Shown piece by piece: positions 59,503 through 64,000 of a DNA stretch of 64,000 bases. The stretch's first letter is position 1, and the number at the start of each line of letters is the position of its first letter. Made by a program: the position numbers and the translations under genes. Source of the stretch: Tannerellaceae bacterium (lineage in GTDB: Bacteria > Bacteroidota > Bacteroidia > Bacteroidales > Tannerellaceae); NCBI GenBank assembly GCA_021204405.1, contig JAJPZJ010000059.1, positions 1 through 64,000 of the forward strand, given 5' to 3'. The notes below the pieces were generated by a model. That model had not been told where the DNA came from. It searched no databases and saw only the letters and a program-made list of their open reading frames with translations.

Positions 59503-61053
59503 TTAATACCCCGGATTCTGTGGGAATGTACCCATGGCGTCGATCTGTGCCTGTGGGATGGGCCAGCGGACCATGTGCTCCTGCATGGTGGTAGGTTCGA
59601 TGCTGTTGAGGGTACTACCGAAACGGTGGTATTTGTTTACCTGTTCAACCAGTTTGCCTATCCGTTTGAGGAAGAACCAGCGTTTGCCTTCGAAACACAG
59701 TTCGCGTGCATGTTCGTCCATAATCGTTTGTAAGTCGATGGAAGTCACACCTTCCAGACCGGCACGTTCACGAACGGCGTTGAGGTATTCGATTGCTTTC
59801 GCAGTGTTACCGTTCCGCCAGTGGGCTTCGGCACCCAGGATATAGGTTTCGGCCAGACGGTAAGCCATAAATGGTTTGTATGAAAGGGCACGTTTGGGTG
59901 GCTTATCGAGGTCGCGGTATTTCATCAGACTCCAGGTATATTCACGTAATTGGGTAGAGTATGGAGGGTCGCCCGGTAGTTTCTTTTCGTAGTATTCGGA
60001 AGCAGGATTGTTACCGTACAGCGTATCCGGATAGAAATAATATTGCATACGTTTATCGTTCTCTTCGTCATACAACGAGCGCAAATATTCATTCGGGTAG
60101 GTCCATCCATACGAGTTACCACCATACGAGGCTTCTTCGAGGATCGGGGCAACCGGATCGCCCACAATACTGATCTCATAGAAACGCGCCTGGAAGCAGG
60201 CACCCAACACATGGCCATCACTACCGGCCAGGCTGGCATCGTCGCCACCGCTTAACTCATTGAACTGCCAGGCCAGCAGGCTCTCTTTATGATTGATATC
60301 ATTTCCGAATACTTCGCTGATATTTACTAATCCATATTCGCCGCTGTTAATAATGGCATCTGCATGGGTTGCTGCTGTTGCGTAATCTTCTTCGAGCATG
60401 GCCGATTCAGCACGTAGCTGGCGAGCCAATCCCTGTCCGATAATTCCCGGATCTACTTTATAGGAAAGGTGTTGAATAGCATAATCCAGATCCCGGTTAA
60501 TAAAGTTAAGTACTTCCTGCCGTTCGGCCGGTTTGTACTCTCTTTCATCAAATACATTGCCGGGAGTAGTAGGTATGCTGTCCAATAGGATGTTATCGTA
60601 AGTGGTAAGTAGCCGGATATACGACCAGGCACGGATCACACGGACTTCCGAGGTAATGCGCCGGCGGGTATCTTCCTGCATTTCAATTTCAGGGGCAGAT
60701 GTTATAATGGCCGAAGCACGGTCGATCATCTGGTACGGGCGGCTCCACACCTCGCCCGGCATCGCATTGGCACGCATATTTGAGCGGTACATTTCTGCTT
60801 CATTCCAGGTACGCACCATAGCCAAGTCAGTAGCACAATAGAACCAGTAACTACCCCGTACGTCACTATCCCTGAAACGGAAAAAACGACGGGTTAAACC
60901 ATACAGGCCATTCAGGCCAATCTCCAGTCCCTCTTCACTTTCATAGAGTGTCGAACTGTTAATCTTGTCGAACTGGTTCTCTTCCAGCCATGATTCGCAG
61001 GAGGTATTGAATACCAGCAATCCGACGATAAAAAATATGATATATCTTTTCAT
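59503..61053 (-). CDS. SusD-type surface glycan-binding lipoprotein of PUL 3
   Basis: The 516-residue protein starts KRYIIFFIVGLLVFNTSC (lipobox Cys). SusD blocks are YESEEGLEIGLNGLYGLTRRFF, RRITSEVRVIRAWSYIRLLTTYDN, the RagB-type MAYRLAETYILGAEAHWRNGNTAKAIEYLNAVRERAG, and ELCFEGKRWFFLKRIGKL. Intact. It lies 148 bp downstream of its SusC partner. Confidence 0.92.
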   Translation of the reverse strand: MKRYIIFFIVGLLVFNTSCESWLEENQFDKINSSTLYESEEGLEIGLNGLYGLTRRFFRFRDSDVRGSYWFYCATDLAMVRTWNEAEMYRSNMRANAMPGEVWSRPYQMIDRASAIITSAPEIEMQEDTRRRITSEVRVIRAWSYIRLLTTYDNILLDSIPTTPGNVFDEREYKPAERQEVLNFINRDLDYAIQHLSYKVDPGIIGQGLARQLRAESAMLEEDYATAATHADAIINSGEYGLVNISEVFGNDINHKESLLAWQFNELSGGDDASLAGSDGHVLGACFQARFYEISIVGDPVAPILEEASYGGNSYGWTYPNEYLRSLYDEENDKRMQYYFYPDTLYGNNPASEYYEKKLPGDPPYSTQLREYTWSLMKYRDLDKPPKRALSYKPFMAYRLAETYILGAEAHWRNGNTAKAIEYLNAVRERAGLEGVTSIDLQTIMDEHARELCFEGKRWFFLKRIGKLVEQVNKYHRFGSTLNSIEPTTMQEHMVRWPIPQAQIDAMGTFPQNPGY

Positions 61054-61201
61054 ACGATAAATTGATTTTAATAATAGATATGGAATTCAGCAGTCTGTTT
61101 TGTCGTCGCCTTTGGCGTAGACAGTATTTACATGCTTCATTTCATATGTTCCTGTATTTCTTAAAATATTAGATATAAAAATTAAGCTGTATCAAGCCGG
61201 T

Positions 61202-64000
61202 TTAGAAACCAACCTGTAAACCAAATGTAATTGTACAGGCTTCCGGATATTGGTCGGCAGCCAACTCAGGGCTATACGACTGGAAGTCGGTAAATATTAG
61301 CAGGTTCTGTCCGGTAAAGTAGATCCGGAGGTTGCTCAGGCGCGCTTTGGATGTCCATCTGGTTGGCAAGGTGTAACCGATTGTCAGGTTTTGCAAACGG
61401 ATATATGAAGCATCTTCATAGGCGATATGTCCCATTTCAAGTGCACCGTTGGTTGTCGGGCGCGGAAAGTTACCGGTTGGGTTTTCCGGTGTCCAGTAAT
61501 CCACTTTGATCCCATTGAATACGGCACGCATATTACCACCATAGTCGTACTCAGCCAGGAATGGGTTATATTTGGTAATCCCCTGTACGGTGTAGATATC
61601 CATAGAGAAGTCTACATTTCTATAGGTAGCCGAAATATTGAAAGAGCCGTTCCATTTCGGGAATTTGGAGACAAGAATCTTATCGTCGTCGTCCAGTTTG
61701 CCATCACCATTGCGGTCTACTATTTTGATATCACCCGGTTTGGTATTGGGTTGTGCCGACTCTGCAATCTGATCGACTTCGTTTTCCTGCCAGATACCGG
61801 CTGTTTCATATTTTTTATATACACTGATGGGCTGGCCGATAAACCAGTTGTTCAATGGATAGTCATCTTCCTTACCATCACCGTCGAGGTTGCCGAATAG
61901 TTTCAGGATCTTATTGCGGTTACGCGAAAAGGTCATTCCCAATTGTATATTCAGGTTGCGACTTTGTACCACAGTACCTTCCAGTTGTATTTCCAGCCCT
62001 TTATTCTGGATTTCACCGATATTATCTTTAATGGTGCTATATCCGGTTACCGAACTGATCGAACGGTCTACCAGCAGGTCTTTTGTATTGGTTTTATACC
62101 ATTCAACCGTTCCCGACAGGCGGTTATTAAAGAAACCGAAATCGACAGCTAAGTTTAAAGTGGTAGAAGTTTCCCATTTTAATTTAGGGTTAGAAAGAAC
62201 CGAGCCCGGCGTATATCCCGACAAACGGCCGGATGTATAATAATCCCATTGGTCGGCCGATGCGATACTGCCATAAGGGCTGATCGCTTCATTTCCTACG
62301 CTACCGTAACTGGCACGCAGTTTCAGATTGGTAAGCTGTTCTACACTTTCCATAAATTCTTCACGGTAGAGGTTCCATCCCAATGCCATGGCAGGGAAAA
62401 AGCCCCATTTGTTTTCAGCACCGAATACCGACGAGCCGTCGCGACGTCCGCTCAGGGTTACATAATACTTTGAGGCATAATCGTATTGCATACGTAAGGC
62501 AGTAGAGATGAGGCGGCGCTGGGAAGCATTTACAGTAGAGATCACCTTTTCTGCGGCTTCGATACCATAGATTCCCAGCAGGTCGTTGGGTATATAGGAA
62601 CCCGACATTTGATTGGTATGTTGATTACGTTCATTCCAGCTCTGGATCAATGTGCCCGATACATGGTGTTTGCCAAATAGATTGTCGTAGGAAAGAATAT
62701 TATCCAATGTCCATTCGTTTTCATTCTGATTTTTTATGGTTGCACTACCCATGCCGGTATAACTACCTGCTTTAGAGTTGGCTGTATTGTAAGTTTCTCC
62801 CTGTAAGTTCCAGCTACGGCGGCTGGCGTTTACACGGAAGCTCAATCCTTTGTAGATGGCAAAATCGAAGAAGATATTTACCAGGTCGTTGCGGTTTTTC
62901 TGTATGGAGGTTTTTTCCTGCAGGTCAACCAACGGATTCCAGTTTTCCTGTAAACCGGTCGGATGTAGGTTGAGGTTACCTTCGGCATCATATCATCATA
63001 TACCGAACCTAACGGCGAGCAGGTTACCGCATCCCGTAATAAGCCTGTTACACCGGGGTCGTTTTTAGTTGAAATACCCAGGCTGGTATTCAAACCCACT
63101 TTAAACCATGAAGTGATTTTCTGGTCGAGGTTAAAGCGTAGTTGGCCTTTGGTATAATCGGTAGTGGGTACTACACCGGTCTGGCGCATGAAATTAGTAC
63201 TTACGAATACTTTTGTTTTTTCGCTACCGGCACTGATGTTCAGGTCGTGGTTCTGGATTGTACCTGTACGCATCAGCTCTTTTTGTCAGTCGATAAACTG
63301 GCCGTTACGGATCGATTCGAGTTCCAGTTGGCTGAATACATCCGTATCCTCCCCATATTGGTTATTATTGGTCGTACGGTATGCTTCGCGTTTATACTGT
63401 ACAAATTCTTCCGGTGTGTATACATCGAAGTTGCGGTTTACATTCTGGATACCATAATATCCCTGATAGTTTACGCGAGCAGCACCGGTAGAACCACGTT
63501 TGGTTGTGATCAGGATTACCCCGTTTGCAGCACGTGCACCGTAGATAGCCTGTGCAGCCGCATCTTTTAATACTTCGACAGAGGCAATATCGTTGGGGTT
63601 CACATCGTTGATCGAGCCTACTACTACTCCGTCGGCAACCACGATCGGATCGGTACCTCCGGAAATAGAGTTGGTACCACGTATCTGGATGTTTGAACTA
63701 CCATCCGGGCCTGCATTGGCGATGGTGATCTGCAAACCGGCAGCCCGTCCACGGAGCATTTCACCCACATCCAATGTAGCCGCTTTAGTCATTTTGTCGG
63801 CTTTAATAGTAGTTACCGAACTGATCACATCGCTTTTACGCATCACACCATAACCAACTACTACAATGTCGTCGAGTGTATTGCTGTCTTCGGATAGTTG
63901 GATCTGAAAAACAGATTTACCGGCGATGGCGATTTCCTGCGCCTGGTAGCCGATATAAAAGATCTGCAGCGTTCCCTGTGCCGGAGCTTGCAAGGTAAAA
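61202..64000 (-). pseudogene. SusC-type TonB-dependent transporter of PUL 3, partial, one stop and a duplication
   Basis: The gene enters from beyond the right edge; its signal peptide and the start of its first domain are outside the window. Visible parts are the end of the carboxypeptidase-like domain (GTLQIFYIGYQAQEIAIAG), TonB-box region LDDIVVVGYGVMRKSDV, plug (IQIRGTNSISGGTDPIVVADG) and the barrel to the C-terminal ITFGLQVGF. TGA at 63286-63288 (FID*QKELMRTG) sits at the conserved Trp of the DWQ motif, so TGG to TGA. An apparent 8-bp duplication (TATGATGA) near 62990 shifts the frame before NLNLHPTGLQENW. Pairs with the SusD at 59503. Confidence 0.85.

Noticed and set aside
1-64000. tRNA or rRNA genes
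   Set aside because: No cloverleaf-like or rRNA-like stretch was noticed in any intergenic gap, though a dedicated scan could not be run.

Overview
The window looks like chromosomal DNA of an anaerobic gut-type Bacteroidales bacterium (Bacteroides/Parabacteroides-like; the genus cannot be fixed from sequence alone). The evidence is three SusC/SusD pairs, an ECF sigma/FecR-type regulator pair, a DUF6377-type regulator, serine-type sulfatases, an inositol-lipid gene set, Bacteroidetes-type -7 boxes (TAnnTTTG) and the absence of obvious Shine-Dalgarno sequences.

Layout. 0-4.2 kb: fragments of a GH127 and a GH3 enzyme meeting tail to tail, a broken DUF6377 sensor-regulator, a sugar O-acetyltransferase and a small protein. 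5-9.5 kb: a glutathione peroxidase/MarR pair with its own operators, a thioredoxin, a secreted alpha/beta hydrolase, a second acetyltransferase and an AraC regulator. 9.5-12.3 kb: a 731-residue lipoprotein with a glycosidase-like fold and a GlsB/YeaQ-type membrane protein. 12.6-17.3 kb: the inositol-lipid cluster (inositol-3-phosphate synthase, nucleotidyltransferase, ATP-grasp, CDP-alcohol phosphatidyltransferase, HAD phosphatase). 17.3-23 kb: a regulator-like protein, then a three-gene operon of a haem-motif beta-propeller lipoprotein, a polytopic DUF6057 protein and a double-ABC ATPase. 23.3-35.1 kb: PUL 1 (GH30, ECF sigma, FecR, STN-type SusC, SusD, two serine-type sulfatases). 35.2-55.0 kb: PUL 2, all on the minus strand. 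It starts with a LacI regulator and SusC/SusD and continues through three GH38 alpha-mannosidases, an MFS sugar-type transporter, two MtaA/UroD-type methyltransferases, a corrinoid protein, a cupin and a B12-reactivation-domain protein. 55.4-57.7 kb: a hypothetical protein and a flavodoxin-like reductase/AraC pair. 57.8-64 kb: PUL 3 (agarase-like glycoside hydrolase, SusD, and a SusC running off the window end).

The most interesting unit is PUL 2. It joins mannoside hydrolysis and sugar import to a complete-looking corrinoid methyl-transfer module. I infer that it may demethylate O-methylated sugars anaerobically; this is a hypothesis.

A second striking property is damage. By eye I count about 16 in-frame stops and about 28 single-base frameshifts, the latter mostly in homopolymer runs. 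Every in-frame stop can be explained by one C:G to T:A transition from a plausible Trp, Gln or Arg codon. The lesions avoid an 11 kb block that contains the inositol-lipid genes. Real pseudogenisation, DNA damage and raw-read error are all possible. I annotate interrupted genes as single pseudogene features spanning all their pieces.

Two dispersed repeat families sit in the intergenic gaps: a ~100 bp element with GTTCCCCGC...GCGGGGAAC ends (five paired copies, one hybrid, and two solo hairpins) and a longer inverted-repeat element (two copies). I saw no tRNA, rRNA, CRISPR array or transposase gene.
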